A DNA stretch of 46,756 nt from an uncultured Clostridium sp. (lineage in GTDB: Bacteria; Bacillota; Clostridia; TANB77; CAG-508), in contig CANAQC010000008.1 of assembly GCA_947363765.1 (NCBI GenBank), forward strand, positions 1 through 46,756, given 5' to 3'. Under the pieces are notes generated by a model that had not been told where the DNA came from, ran no database searches, and saw only the letters and a list, made by a program, of their open reading frames with translations. The translations under genes and the position numbers were made by a program. Each line of letters starts with the position of its first letter. The first letter of the stretch is position 1. This document shows, in pieces, positions 20,510 through 31,909 of the stretch.

Positions 20510-20645
20510 TAAAACACAGTATTATCAGTCACTTTGAAATAAATTTCAAAAAATTTCCAAAAAAGTATTGCATTTAATTTTAAACAATAATATAATCCGA
20601 AATGTAAAATTTTTACAAAATTTTTAAATATTAGGAGGAATTAAA

Positions 20646-21468
20646 GTGAAAGAAAAGATTACAGTGTTAATAGCAGATGATAATAGTGAATTTGCTAACA
20701 ATTTAGCAGGATATGTTGAACAAGATGAAGATATGGAAGTTATTAGTATGGCAAGAGATGGTAATGAGGCATTTGACATGATATGCAATATTCAACCAGA
20801 TATATGCTTATTAGATGTAATAATGCCACATCTAGATGGAATTGGAGTATTAGAAAAAATTCAAAATACAAATTTAAAAAAGCCACCTCTTTGTATTATG
20901 TTATCAGCAGTAGGACAAGACAAAATTACCCAACGAGCAATAGATTTAGGAGCAGAATATTATGTGGTAAAACCTTTTGATATTAAATTATTATTAAAAA
21001 GAATTAAAGATTTAAAAACTTATCATCCAACACAATTTAAAAATGTAACAATGATGTCAAGAGAAATTAAAGCGCCATACATTGACATACCAGAGGCAAA
21101 CAAGAAAAGTGAAGAAAATTTAGAAGCGCTAGTAACAAATGTAATCCATGAAGTTGGAGTTCCAGCACATATAAAAGGATACCAATATTTAAGAGAAGCA
21201 ATTATGCTAGTAGTAAATGATATAGATGTAATAAATCAAATTACAAAACAATTATATCCAGAAATTGCATCTAAATTTAGTACAACACCATCAAGAGTAG
21301 AACGTGCAATTCGTCATGCAATAGAAGTAGCATGGCGGAAGAGGTCAACAAGAGGCAGTAGAAAGTATATTTGGATATACAGTATCAGCTAGCAAAGGTA
21401 AACCTACAAATTCAGAATTTATAGCAATGATAGCTGATAAATTAAGATTAGAATTAAAGAGTGCATAA
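20646..21468 (+). CDS. spo0A: sporulation transcription factor Spo0A, +1 frameshift at CGG 21336 (273 aa restored)
   Basis: receiver domain plus effector domain [19 protein letters not shown]...[11 protein letters not shown] + [43 protein letters not shown]. Confidence 0.95.
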
Positions 21469-21475
21469 TATAAAA

Positions 21476-21518
21476 ATATCTCATACTCTATTTTTTAGAG
21501 ATTATGAGATATTTTTTA
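21476..21518 (+). terminator. spo0A terminator
   Basis: atctcata...tatgagat followed by attttttatt. Confidence 0.75.
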
Positions 21519-21567
21519 TTGTATAGGAAAATGGATTTCTTAGTTATAAAAATAATTATTAAAAGTA

Positions 21568-21596
21568 TTGACAAAAGCCGTTACGGCATTTATAAT
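21568..21596 (+). promoter_or_regulatory. consensus promoter with palindromic operator in the spacer
   Basis: TTGACA (21568-21573)-17 bp-TATAAT (21591-21596) with GCCGT-T-ACGGC at 21577-21587. Confidence 0.75.
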
Positions 21597-21647
21597 AATA
21601 TATGTTAGACATTATAAATAAATTTTTATGAAAGAAGGATATAAAAT

Positions 21648-22205
21648 ATGAAAAAATTAAGAGTATTAAGAATGAATAAAATAAACTTTGTAAAAGGTGG
21701 ACAAGGAGGAGTTTCTCCTAAAATAAATTTGCCAGTAGCTTTTTTAAAAGATATGGGAATAGATGAAACGAAAAGAGATGTTATTATTAGTTATGATAAT
21801 ATCAAAAAAGAAATAAAAATAACAAAAAGATTAGAGGTAATGGATGAGAATGTAGAATATGAGTTTGTAAAAATAATAAATGATTGCTTTACAAAAATAT
21901 TAACAATAGAATTAGAAAACAATAACTATGATGCTTTTTGGTTAAAGTTTTGTATTCAATCTGGAAATATGATTTATAAAGATAACAACCAAGTGTGTGG
22001 TGCATATCATAGTTTAATATATAAAGAAGAAATAATTGCTACTATATGTTTATACAAGGATAGAATTTCTTTTAAAGAAAATTCTAAATTTTTAATACAG
22101 ACTCAAATTGGTAGACAAATAAAAGATAATATTGAAAAATTAGAAAAAGATTTAAAACATTTAACATCTATGTATAATATAAAAATGACAAAAACGATTC
22201 TTTAA
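21648..22205 (+). CDS. AbrB/SpoVT-like swapped-hairpin DNA-binding protein
   Basis: NFVKGGQGGVSPKINLPVAFLKDMGIDETKRDVIISYDNIKKEIKITK. Confidence 0.65.
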   Translation: MKKLRVLRMNKINFVKGGQGGVSPKINLPVAFLKDMGIDETKRDVIISYDNIKKEIKITKRLEVMDENVEYEFVKIINDCFTKILTIELENNNYDAFWLKFCIQSGNMIYKDNNQVCGAYHSLIYKEEIIATICLYKDRISFKENSKFLIQTQIGRQIKDNIEKLEKDLKHLTSMYNIKMTKTIL

Positions 22206-22304
22206 TGATTGAAGAATCGTTTTTAATTAACAATTTTTAAGAAAAAATTAATAGCATTTGTTTTATATAAGTGTTATAATACCATACAGTATAAGGAGAA
22301 AAAT

Positions 22305-24654
22305 ATGGAACAAGAAATAGTAAGATACAAACCAGACTATAAAATTGGTTTAACAAATAAACAAGTAGAAGAAAGAAAATTAAATAATTTAGTAAATCAC
22401 GATATGACACAAAAAACAAAAAGTATTAAATCAATTATTTATAGTAATTTTTTTACAATTTTTAATTTAATGAATTTATTATTAGCACTTGCTGTATTTT
22501 TTGTAGAATCTTATAAGAATATGTTATTTTTAGGACTAGTTATTATAAATACAGCAATTAGCACATTTCAAGAAATTCATTCTAAAAGAGTAATTGATAA
22601 ATTATCTATAGTATCTGAAACAAAATTGCATGTAGTAAGAAGTGGTAAGGAAGAACAAATAGGTATAAATGAAGTAGTATTAGATGATATTATTATTTTT
22701 AAAAGTGGAAATCAAATTGTAAATGATTGTGTAATTGTAGAAGGGGAAGTAGAAGTAAATGAAGCTTGTATTACAGGAGAATCAGAAGCGCTAGTAAAGA
22801 AAAAAGGAGATATGTTATTATCAGGAAGCTACATTATTAGTGGTAGATGCAAACGGAAAAGTAGAACATATAGGTAATGAAAACTATACTTATAAAATTT
22901 CAAAAGAAGCAAAATATGTTAAAAAAATTAATTCAGAAATTATGAAATCATTAAATAAAATTATTAAAATTGTTTCTATTATTATTATTCCAATAGGAGC
23001 ATTACTGTTTTTTAATCAATTAGGATTAGAAGAAAATACTATTAAAAATGCAGTAGTAAACACAGTTGCAGCACTTATTGGAATGATTCCAGAGGGACTT
23101 ATATTATTAACAAGTACAGTACTTGCTGTTAGTGTAATAAGACTATCAAAAAACAAAGTATTAGTGCAAGAGTTATATTGCATTGAAACATTAGCAAGAG
23201 TAGACACATTATGCCTTGATAAAACAGGAACCATTACTGAAGGTAAAATGGAAGTTGCAAATTATATTTACGAGAATTCAAAAGAGGAAATGGAACAAAT
23301 TTTATATCTTCTTGCAACATATTCACAGGATAATAATGGAACCATGGATGCAATAAAAGAAACATTTAATAAAAAAGTAAAAGGAGAAGTTATAAAAGAA
23401 ATACCATTTTCTTCAGATAAGAAATGGTCTGGAATTTCATTTAAAAATGGAGAAAGCTATATTTTAGGTGCACCAGAATATGTGTTGAAAGAACAATTTA
23501 AAAACTATAAAGAAAAAATAGAAGAACAAATACAAGATTATCGTGTTGTTGTATTAGCACGTTCACATACAGTTTTAAATAAAAAAGTATTACCAAAAGA
23601 CATAGAATATTTAGGTATGATATTGTTAACAGATTCTATAAGACCACAAGCAAAGCAAACTTTACAATATTTTAAACAACAAGGGGTAACAGTTAAATTA
23701 ATTTCTGGAGATAATCCAATAACTGTTGCAAAAATTGCAAAACATGCAGGACTTAAAGAATATAAAAACTATATTGATTGTAGTAAATTACAAACAGAGG
23801 GAGAATTAAAAAAAGTAGCTAATCAATACACGATTTTTGGTAGAGTAACTCCAATTCAAAAAAAACAATTGATTGTTGCTTTAAAAGAACAAGGTCATAC
23901 AGTTGCTATGACAGGAGACGGAGTAAATGATGTTATTGCTCTAAAAGAGGCTGATTGTAGCATTGCAATTGCAAGTGGAAGTGATGCAGCACGTAATGTG
24001 GCACAAATTGTGCTATTAGATTCTAATTTTAAATCTATGCCAAAAATTGTAGCAGAAGGAAGAAGAACCATTAACAATATAGAACGTTCTGCAAGTTTGT
24101 TTTTGTCTAAAACAATTTATGCAAGTATATTAGCTATTATCTTTGTATTTGCTCATATGCCATATCCATTTATGCCAGTACAATTAAGTTTAATTGCCCT
24201 TGTATGTATTGGAATTCCTTCATTTATTTTAGCATTAGAGCCAAATAAAGAAAGAATAAAAGGAAGATTTATTCAAAATGTAATTAGTAAATCAATGCCA
24301 GCTTCTATAACAACAGTGGTAAATATAGTAATTATTGCAATTATTAGTTGGTATGTTGGTATTCCAAATGAAATATATTCTACAATATGTGTCATATTAA
24401 CAGTATTAACAGGATTTATACTAATTTTTAAAATTAGCAGACCATTTAATTTATTAAGAACTATTTTATTAGTTAGTATGATTATATTATTTATAACATG
24501 TTTTATTATACTAAAAGATTGGTTTTCAGTAGTAATAACAACACAATATGTACAATTAGTATTTTTATTATGTGTTATTACAATTGCAAATTTTATGATA
24601 TTGGATTATATTACAAATAGGGTACTAAAAAAAGGAGAGAAATATGCGAATTAG
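22305..24654 (+). CDS. cation-translocating P-type ATPase, +1 frameshift at CGG 22854 (782 aa restored)
   Basis: EACITGESEALVKKKGD...GSYIISGRCK + GKVEHIGNENYTYKIS...LCLDKTGTITEG...AMTGDGVNDVIALKEADCSIA. Confidence 0.94.
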
Positions 24655-25300
24655 AAAAAGAAACTGGACAAAGCAAGAATTAGAACAAGCGGAATTTTAT
24701 ATTGATACACCACAGCAAAATAAAGGAAAATGGAAAAGTGTTTTTAAAATAGAGAAACCAATTCATTTAGAACTGGGCTGTGGAAAAGGACAGTTTATTG
24801 CAAAACTTGCATTCCAAAATCCTAATATAAATTTTATAGGAGTAGATTTAATTGATACTATGTTGGGGTTTGCAAAAAGAAATATAGAAGAGGTATATAA
24901 GCAAGAAAATAAGAAAATAGATAATGTAATTATTACAAGATATAATATTGAACAAATTTTAAATATGATGGATAAACAAGATGAAATAGAACGTATTTAT
25001 ATTAATTTTTGTAATCCATGGCCAAGAGGAAAACACCATAAAAAAAGACTAACACATCCAAAACAATTAGAATTATATAAAACTTTTTTAAAAAAGGGTG
25101 GGGAAATTCATTTTAAAACAGATGATGATAATTTATTTTTAGATAGTATTACATATTTTGAAAAAGCTGGTTATGAAGTGTTTTGGAAGACTTATGATTT
25201 GCATAGTGAAAATATAGAAGAAAATATACTAACAGAACATGAAAATATGTTTTTAAAACAAGGAATTAAGATAAAAGCATTAAAGGCAAAGAATATATGA
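24644..25300 (+). CDS. trmB: tRNA (guanine-N7-)-methyltransferase
   Basis: LELGCGKGQFIAKLA, INFCNPWPRGKHHKKRLTHPKQLELY, HFKTDDDNLFLDS. Confidence 0.95.
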   Translation: MRIRKRNWTKQELEQAEFYIDTPQQNKGKWKSVFKIEKPIHLELGCGKGQFIAKLAFQNPNINFIGVDLIDTMLGFAKRNIEEVYKQENKKIDNVIITRYNIEQILNMMDKQDEIERIYINFCNPWPRGKHHKKRLTHPKQLELYKTFLKKGGEIHFKTDDDNLFLDSITYFEKAGYEVFWKTYDLHSENIEENILTEHENMFLKQGIKIKALKAKNI

Positions 25301-25425
25301 TATGGAGACTATCAAAAAGTTATGAATGGTAATAGAAATATTTACTAATTAAACAAAACACATTGACGAAAAAAGAAAGAAAAGATAAAATAAAAATAGA
25401 AAGACAAAAGAAGGTGTATATATCT

Positions 25426-26259
25426 ATGGCAATGAGAATTGTTAACAAAAAAAAGTTTATAAGAGGAATTAGTATTGTAATTTTTTTACTGATAATAATT
25501 ATTATTGCTATTATTATGACAGTAAAAGGAATTATTTATCTTTTCACAAAACCAAAAGAAACTAGCCAAGATGAAAATACAATTACTAAAATGAGTAATG
25601 AATCGAATAAACAAGAACCAGAAAAAGAACAAAACACAGTAACTGTAGCAACAACAAATCCACGAACAGTTTCTCAAAATGAAGAAATATTGAAACAATG
25701 GAATTTAAAACTAGTTAATAAAGACAATTCTGTTGATAGAAGTTATGTACCAGAACTTGAAGAAATTGGAGATGGAGTTAAATTTGATAAAAGAGCAATT
25801 AAATATTTAAAAGATATGATAAATGCTATGTATAAAGCAGATATAACAAAAATATGGGTACAATCAGCCTATAGAAGTTATGATAAACAAGAAGAACTAT
25901 TTAATAGAAAAGTAGAAGAATATAAAGAACAAGGAAAAAATCAAGAAGAAGCAGAAAGATTAGCTCAAACAGTAGTACAAAGACCAGAAATGAGTGAACA
26001 CAACCTAGCACTTGCAGCAGATTTTAATACTGTAACAAATGATTTTGAAAATACAAAAGCATTTACATGGTTACAAAAAAATGCAGCAGACTACGGATTT
26101 ATTTTACGTTATCCAAAGGACAAGCAAGACATAACAGGAATTACTTACGAATCTTGGCATTGGAGATATGTAGGAAAAGAACATTCCAAAATTATAAAAG
26201 AAAAAGGATATTGTTTAGAAGAATATATTGATTACTTAAAAGGAACTCAAGAGGTATAA
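25426..26259 (+). CDS. D-alanyl-D-alanine carboxypeptidase (VanY/DacB-like)
   Basis: VQSAYRSYDKQEELF, MSEHNLALAADF, SWHWRYVG; RBS 'aagaaggtg' supports start 25426 over 25363. Confidence 0.9.
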   Translation: MAMRIVNKKKFIRGISIVIFLLIIIIIAIIMTVKGIIYLFTKPKETSQDENTITKMSNESNKQEPEKEQNTVTVATTNPRTVSQNEEILKQWNLKLVNKDNSVDRSYVPELEEIGDGVKFDKRAIKYLKDMINAMYKADITKIWVQSAYRSYDKQEELFNRKVEEYKEQGKNQEEAERLAQTVVQRPEMSEHNLALAADFNTVTNDFENTKAFTWLQKNAADYGFILRYPKDKQDITGITYESWHWRYVGKEHSKIIKEKGYCLEEYIDYLKGTQEV

Positions 26260-26261
26260 AT

Positions 26262-26416
26262 TTGCAAATTATAGTGAGTTTATGATATAATAAGCAAGCG
26301 TAAAAAAGAGAAAAAATCAGTATATGAAATTTGTTTTTAATATTTTAGGTATATCGTTCTATTTAAAATATTGTTTAGTCTAGAAACAAGTTTATATATT
26401 TGTTTCTAGCTTTTTT
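26262..26416 (+). promoter_or_regulatory. leader with promoter and intrinsic terminator upstream of the DEAD-box helicase (candidate attenuator)
   Basis: TTGCAA-18 bp-TATAAT (26262-26291); ctagaaacaa...ttgtttctag (26380-26409) plus ctttttt. Confidence 0.6.
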
Positions 26417-26450
26417 ATGTTTAAAAATAAGAAAGTAAAGGAGATAAGAA

Positions 26451-28007
26451 ATGACATTTAATGAATTACACCTAAATGAAAAAACAAAAAAAGCATTACA
26501 AGATATAGGATATAATACACCAACACCAATTCAAGAAAAGGCAATTCCTATAATATTAGAAGGAAAAGACTTGATAGGACAATCAAAAACAGGAACAGGA
26601 AAAACAGCATCATATAGTTTACCAATAATTGAAAAAATTGAAACATCTAATAAAAAAGTACAAGCAATTGTACTTTGTCCAACAAGAGAATTAGCGCTAC
26701 AAGTAGCAGAAGAAGTAAGAAAGTTTTTAAAATACCAAGAAGGGATTAAAACTCTTGCTATTTATGGAGGACAATCTATCGAAACACAAATAAAAATGCT
26801 AAAAAAAGGAGTTCAAATAGTAATAGGAACTCCAGGTAGAGTTATGGATCATATGAGAAGAAAGACACTAAAACTAGACCAAGTAAAAATATGTGTATTA
26901 GATGAAGCAGATGAAATGCTAAACATGGGATTTGAAGAAGATATAGAAACCATTTTAAAAGATGTACCAAATGGAAGGCAAACAGTACTTTTTTCTGCTA
27001 CCATGAACCCTAAAATTATGAAAATTACTAAGAAATATTTAAAAGAGCCTAAGAAAGTAAAAATTAAAGCAGAAGAACTAACTGTAAACGAAATTGAACA
27101 AATATCAATATCAATAAAAGAAGCGATGAAAAGTGAGACATTAATGAGATTAATTGAAGTATATCATCCACAAAAAGCAATAGTATTTTGCAATACTAAA
27201 AAAAGAGTAGATGATTTAATTGAAATTTTAAAACGAAATCATATTAAAGCAGAGGCACTACATGGAGATATTAAGCAATCAGGAAGAGAAAGAATTATGA
27301 AAAAAATGAGAAATGGAGAATTTCAAATTCTAGTAGCAACCGATGTAGTAGCAAGAGGAATTGATATACAAGATGTAGAGTTTGTATTAAATTATGATGT
27401 ACCACAAGAAGAAGAATACTATGTACATAGAATAGGAAGAACAGGAAGAAATGGAAATAAAGGGAGAGCTTTCACTTTTGTAGTAGGAAAAGAAAAAAGC
27501 AAGCTACAAAGCATAAAAAAATACACAAATGCAAAAATTAAAGAAGGTACAATACCAACACTCGCCCAAATAAACAAAATTAGAAAAAATAAAGCAATTC
27601 AAAAAGTGCAAGAAGTAATTGATGAAAAAAACTTTTTAGGTGAAGAATTATTACAAGAACTATTACAAAAAAACAGTATAGAAGAAATATCAAAAGCATT
27701 AATTACTATATTATATGGTAAGCCAAAAGAAGAAAAACAAAATAAAGTTACAATAAAAACAAAAAATGGAGAAATTGTAAAATTATTTTTCAATTTAGGA
27801 AAAAAAGACAATATGAAAATAAAAGACTTTGTAGGAAGTATTGCAGCAAATTGTGGCATACAAGGAGAAAACATAGGAAAGATTAATATATTGGACAAGT
27901 TTTCTTTTGTTGAAGTACCAGGGGAATATGTAGAAGATGTATTACAGGGAATGAAAGGTAAACAAATAAAAGGAAGAGATTGTAATGTAGAGATTGCTAA
28001 TAGGTAA
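26451..28007 (+). CDS. DEAD/DEAH-box RNA helicase (CshA/DeaD-type with DbpA-like C-terminal RNA-binding domain)
   Basis: TGTGKTASYSLP, VLDEADEMLNMGF, SAT, YVHRIGRTGRNG. Confidence 0.95.
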   Translation: MTFNELHLNEKTKKALQDIGYNTPTPIQEKAIPIILEGKDLIGQSKTGTGKTASYSLPIIEKIETSNKKVQAIVLCPTRELALQVAEEVRKFLKYQEGIKTLAIYGGQSIETQIKMLKKGVQIVIGTPGRVMDHMRRKTLKLDQVKICVLDEADEMLNMGFEEDIETILKDVPNGRQTVLFSATMNPKIMKITKKYLKEPKKVKIKAEELTVNEIEQISISIKEAMKSETLMRLIEVYHPQKAIVFCNTKKRVDDLIEILKRNHIKAEALHGDIKQSGRERIMKKMRNGEFQILVATDVVARGIDIQDVEFVLNYDVPQEEEYYVHRIGRTGRNGNKGRAFTFVVGKEKSKLQSIKKYTNAKIKEGTIPTLAQINKIRKNKAIQKVQEVIDEKNFLGEELLQELLQKNSIEEISKALITILYGKPKEEKQNKVTIKTKNGEIVKLFFNLGKKDNMKIKDFVGSIAANCGIQGENIGKINILDKFSFVEVPGEYVEDVLQGMKGKQIKGRDCNVEIANR

Positions 28008-28183
28008 AAAAATTAAGAAAAGATTAAGAAATTAAGAAAAGTTATATTAGCTAAAACTAGCAAAAAATTAAGCAAATATATAAATACATAGAAGATATAA
28101 TATATATAGGAATATTTGACTAAATTTGTAAAAATGTAGTATACTTAAAAGTATATTTAATTGAATTATGAAAATAGAGGAGA

Positions 28184-28858
28184 ATGAAAATGCAAAATAC
28201 AAATAAAGTAACAGTTATCATACCAGCTCTTAATGAAGAGAAAAATATTGGAAAGGTTATAGATAAAATTAGGAATAGCAAAAATTTAGATGAAATTATA
28301 GTAGTAAACAATGCATCTACAGATAATACGGCTGAAGTTGCAAGACAGCATAATGCTAAAGTTGTATTTTGTGAAAATAAAGGAAAAGGGTATGCTATGG
28401 AGAAAGGATTACAAGAAGCTAAAAATGAAATAATTGTTTTCCTAGATGCTGATGTAAAAAATTATAATGAAAATATAGTAGATATTTTAATTGAGCCTAT
28501 TATAACGAAAGAGGTAGAATTTGTAAAATCTACTTTTAATAGAAAAGAAGGTGGAAAAGTAACACAATTAGTTACAAAACCTATGTTAAATATATTATAC
28601 CCAAATATGTATGAATTTTCTGAACCATTAAGTGGAATGATTGCATCTAAAAAGAGCACTTTTGAAAAGGTACAATTTGAAAAAGATTATGGTGTAGATA
28701 TTGGTATTTTATTAGATTTTGTAAAAATGAATGTAAAAATAGAAGAAGTAAATATAGGAGATGTTGAAAATCTTTCACATATATGTAAAACAAATGATAG
28801 GATGCAAAAAATGTCTACAGAAATTATGAAAGCCATATTAAAAAGGAGTATGAGGTAA
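28184..28858 (+). CDS. family 2 glycosyltransferase
   Basis: VTVIIPALNEEKNIGKVIDKI...NNASTDNTAEVARQHNAKV. Confidence 0.88.
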   Translation: MKMQNTNKVTVIIPALNEEKNIGKVIDKIRNSKNLDEIIVVNNASTDNTAEVARQHNAKVVFCENKGKGYAMEKGLQEAKNEIIVFLDADVKNYNENIVDILIEPIITKEVEFVKSTFNRKEGGKVTQLVTKPMLNILYPNMYEFSEPLSGMIASKKSTFEKVQFEKDYGVDIGILLDFVKMNVKIEEVNIGDVENLSHICKTNDRMQKMSTEIMKAILKRSMR

Positions 28859-28861
28859 TAA

Positions 28862-29407
28862 ATGGCAATATATGTTTTAAGACATGGACAAACAGACTAT
28901 AATGTTAAAAATATATATCAAGGACAATCTGATATACCATTGAATGAGATAGGAGTAGAACAAGCAAAAGAGGTGGCTCAAAAATTTACTAATATAGATA
29001 TAGATGCAATTTTAGTTTCACCATTAATAAGGACAAAACAGACTGCTCAATATGTGAATGAAATAGTGCGAGCACAAATAATTATAGAACCTCTTTTAAT
29101 TGAAAGAAGTTTTGGAGATATGGAGGGACATCATAATAGGGAAGATTGTAATATTCAGATGTTATCAGATTATGATGCAAATTATAATATTTATAATGTA
29201 GAACCAATAAAAGATTTATTTAAAAGGACATATACTTGTATGAATTCTATTATTGAAAGATTTAAAAATAAAAATGTAATATTAGTAACACATGGATGTG
29301 TATCACAAGCAATAGAGTGTTATTTTAATGGAATTCCTAAAGATAAAGATATACTATCATTAGCTTTAAAAACGTGTGAAGTTAGAAAATATGAATTATA
29401 TGGATAA
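28862..29407 (+). CDS. histidine phosphatase family protein
   Basis: YVLRHGQTDYN, GQSDIPLNEIG, LVTHGCV. Confidence 0.92.
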   Translation: MAIYVLRHGQTDYNVKNIYQGQSDIPLNEIGVEQAKEVAQKFTNIDIDAILVSPLIRTKQTAQYVNEIVRAQIIIEPLLIERSFGDMEGHHNREDCNIQMLSDYDANYNIYNVEPIKDLFKRTYTCMNSIIERFKNKNVILVTHGCVSQAIECYFNGIPKDKDILSLALKTCEVRKYELYG

Positions 29408-29438
29408 ATAGATTTTGATGAAAGGTAGAAAGTAATAT

Positions 29439-30350
29439 ATGGAAAAAAATTCTTATATAACAGTTTTAAGTACTGAAAATTATTTAACAGGAGTTCTATG
29501 TTTAGTAGAATCTTTAAGGAGAACGAATACTAAATATCCAATTAATGTTCTTATAACAGATGATATATCTTTAAAAACAGAGGAATTATTAAGAAATTGT
29601 GATTTAGGTGTAATTAGGAAAAGTAAAATTGATATACCAAAGTCTATCAAAAATAAAAATGATAAAGGAATATTTTCACATTGGACAAATACATTTGACA
29701 AATTATTAATTTTTGAATTAATACAGTTTGACAAATTAGTATATCTAGACAGCGATATGTATATACGAAAAAATATTGATGAATTATTTGAAAGAGAAAA
29801 TATGTCCGCCGTAATAGATAGGAGAATTGGACCAATTATTAGTGAAGATTGGATAAAATTAACATCTGGATTAATGGTAATAGAACCCAAAAAAGATATT
29901 ATATTTAATTTTAAAAATATAATTGCAAATATAGAGGACAAAAGAGAATCAATAGGAGACCAAGATATTTTACAAGAATATGATACACAATGGGGTAAAA
30001 AAGAAGAATTGCACTTAGATGTTAAATATAATATGTTTTTTCCACATATAGATTATTATACTCACTGTGGTAATTATACATTGGATGATATTTATATAGT
30101 ACATTTTATATATAATAAAAAACCATTTCATATAAGTTATGAACAAATACCACAATATTTTGATTTTATTGAAAACAGAAAAAAGAACTGTTATGAAAAA
30201 AATAAAATAAAGGTCTTAGAGGATTATATGTTATGTGGCAATGAAGATGAAAAGAAAGTATTAGAAGAATACTTTAGTATATTAGAAAATATAAGGATGA
30301 GACAAAACAATTATAATAAATCTAATATCTTAAATGGAGAGGAAAGATGA
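29439..30350 (+). CDS. family 8 glycosyltransferase
   Basis: LVYLDSDMYIRKNIDELFE; QDILQEY; VHFIYNKKPFH. Confidence 0.8.
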   Translation: MEKNSYITVLSTENYLTGVLCLVESLRRTNTKYPINVLITDDISLKTEELLRNCDLGVIRKSKIDIPKSIKNKNDKGIFSHWTNTFDKLLIFELIQFDKLVYLDSDMYIRKNIDELFERENMSAVIDRRIGPIISEDWIKLTSGLMVIEPKKDIIFNFKNIIANIEDKRESIGDQDILQEYDTQWGKKEELHLDVKYNMFFPHIDYYTHCGNYTLDDIYIVHFIYNKKPFHISYEQIPQYFDFIENRKKNCYEKNKIKVLEDYMLCGNEDEKKVLEEYFSILENIRMRQNNYNKSNILNGEER

Positions 30351-31859
30351 AAAAAAAATTATTAGTTATTATTATAGCAATATTAGTAATATTATGTATT
30401 TGTGTAAAAGTAAAAGCAGAACAATTAACAAATGTTCTGCTTGATATTTCATTACCAGAAGAATTTGTTGACATTAGGAAACAAACTGAAATTCAAGATT
30501 TACAAACAAAACAATATTATGAACGAAATAATATATATTTACATGCAACAAATAAAACAAATGACGAATCTGTTACTATTGTCCAAATAGAAAATGAATT
30601 AACAAAGAAAATTGAGAATTTAAGTAATTTAAATACAGAAGATTTTGAAGCTTTTTTAGGACAATATAATCAGATAAAAAATCAAGAAAACCAAACAACA
30701 TTAAAGCAAGAGACATACAAAGTAGGAGAAATATTGTTTCTTGATACAGCTTTTGAACATGTAATAGAAGAAAAAAGCATTCAAACAGAAGAATATTATA
30801 GTATTATTAATGGAAAAGCACTTATTATTTCTATAAATTTTTTAGAAAAAGAAATCGATTTTATAAAAGTAAGAAATATAATAGATAGTATTAACATCTA
30901 TTCAGAAGATACTACAAATAATATAATATACTTATGGGTAATTTTAATAATTACTATTATACTTATAGTAATATATATAATAAAACAAAAGAAAAATAAA
31001 ATTAATATAGGAGAACATGAAAAGACAAACTTACTTACAAATGTAAAACAATATATAGAAAAAAATATGGAATATGATAAATTAAAAGGAATTTTAATTC
31101 TATTTATTATTACAATTGTTTTAAATATAGTTAGTTTAAGTTTAGGAGTTATACAAGGATTCATACAGTACAAAGAATTAATAGAATATTCAATAATTAC
31201 GAGATTACATGTAATTTTTGTAATTATACAAAACATAGTTCAATTATTAGGTATAATTTACATTGCTTATCTTTTAACAAAAAGAAATGAAAAAACAATT
31301 AAGAAAATAGAAAAGACATTTTTATATATGTTAATTGGTATTGTTATATTAACAATATTACGATTAATTTTACAAATATTTATAAATGGAACAAAACAAG
31401 AGTTTTTAAACTTTATTATTTCTGAAGTAAAAATACTAGTAAAAAGTATGATGTATATATTAATTTGGTATTTGTACTTTAAAAATTCTATTAGAGTATC
31501 AATTTATTATAAACAAAAAACATTAGAACAAATTATATTAGACCCTAAAAAGCGGATATCAATCTAATTTTGTTAACAATAAAATAATGGAATTTAAAAT
31601 TATAGAATACTTTAAAAAACAAAAAGCATTTGATTATGAAAGTGGAATTTATATTAACAAATTAGCAAAAGAATATACAAATAGCATATCTTTACAAAAT
31701 TTAAATGCAAAAAAAATAATCCGTTTAAAAAGAGCTAAGTATTATTTAAGTAATAAGAACTTAGAAAATTCAAAAACAGAACAAAGAAAAATGGTAAAAA
31801 CAGTAAGTTGGATAATTATTATATATATTTTAGTATTATTAATAATAAATACTTTATAA
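30347..31859 (+). CDS. secreted/membrane protein with multiple TM segments; two ORFs (30347-31567 and 31587-31859) possibly fused by +1 shift at CGG 31553
   Basis: CGG at codon 403, stop three codons later; +1 frame from GGA 31554 is open into ORF 31587, which has no SD of its own. Confidence 0.6.
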
Positions 31860-31909
31860 AATAAACACTTCTTATTATTTGTCATAAAATAATAGGAGGT
31901 GTTTTTTAT

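Noticed and set aside
28010-28070. Short 'attaagaaaag' repeats after the helicase gene
   Set aside because: AT-rich low-complexity sequence, no consistent unit.
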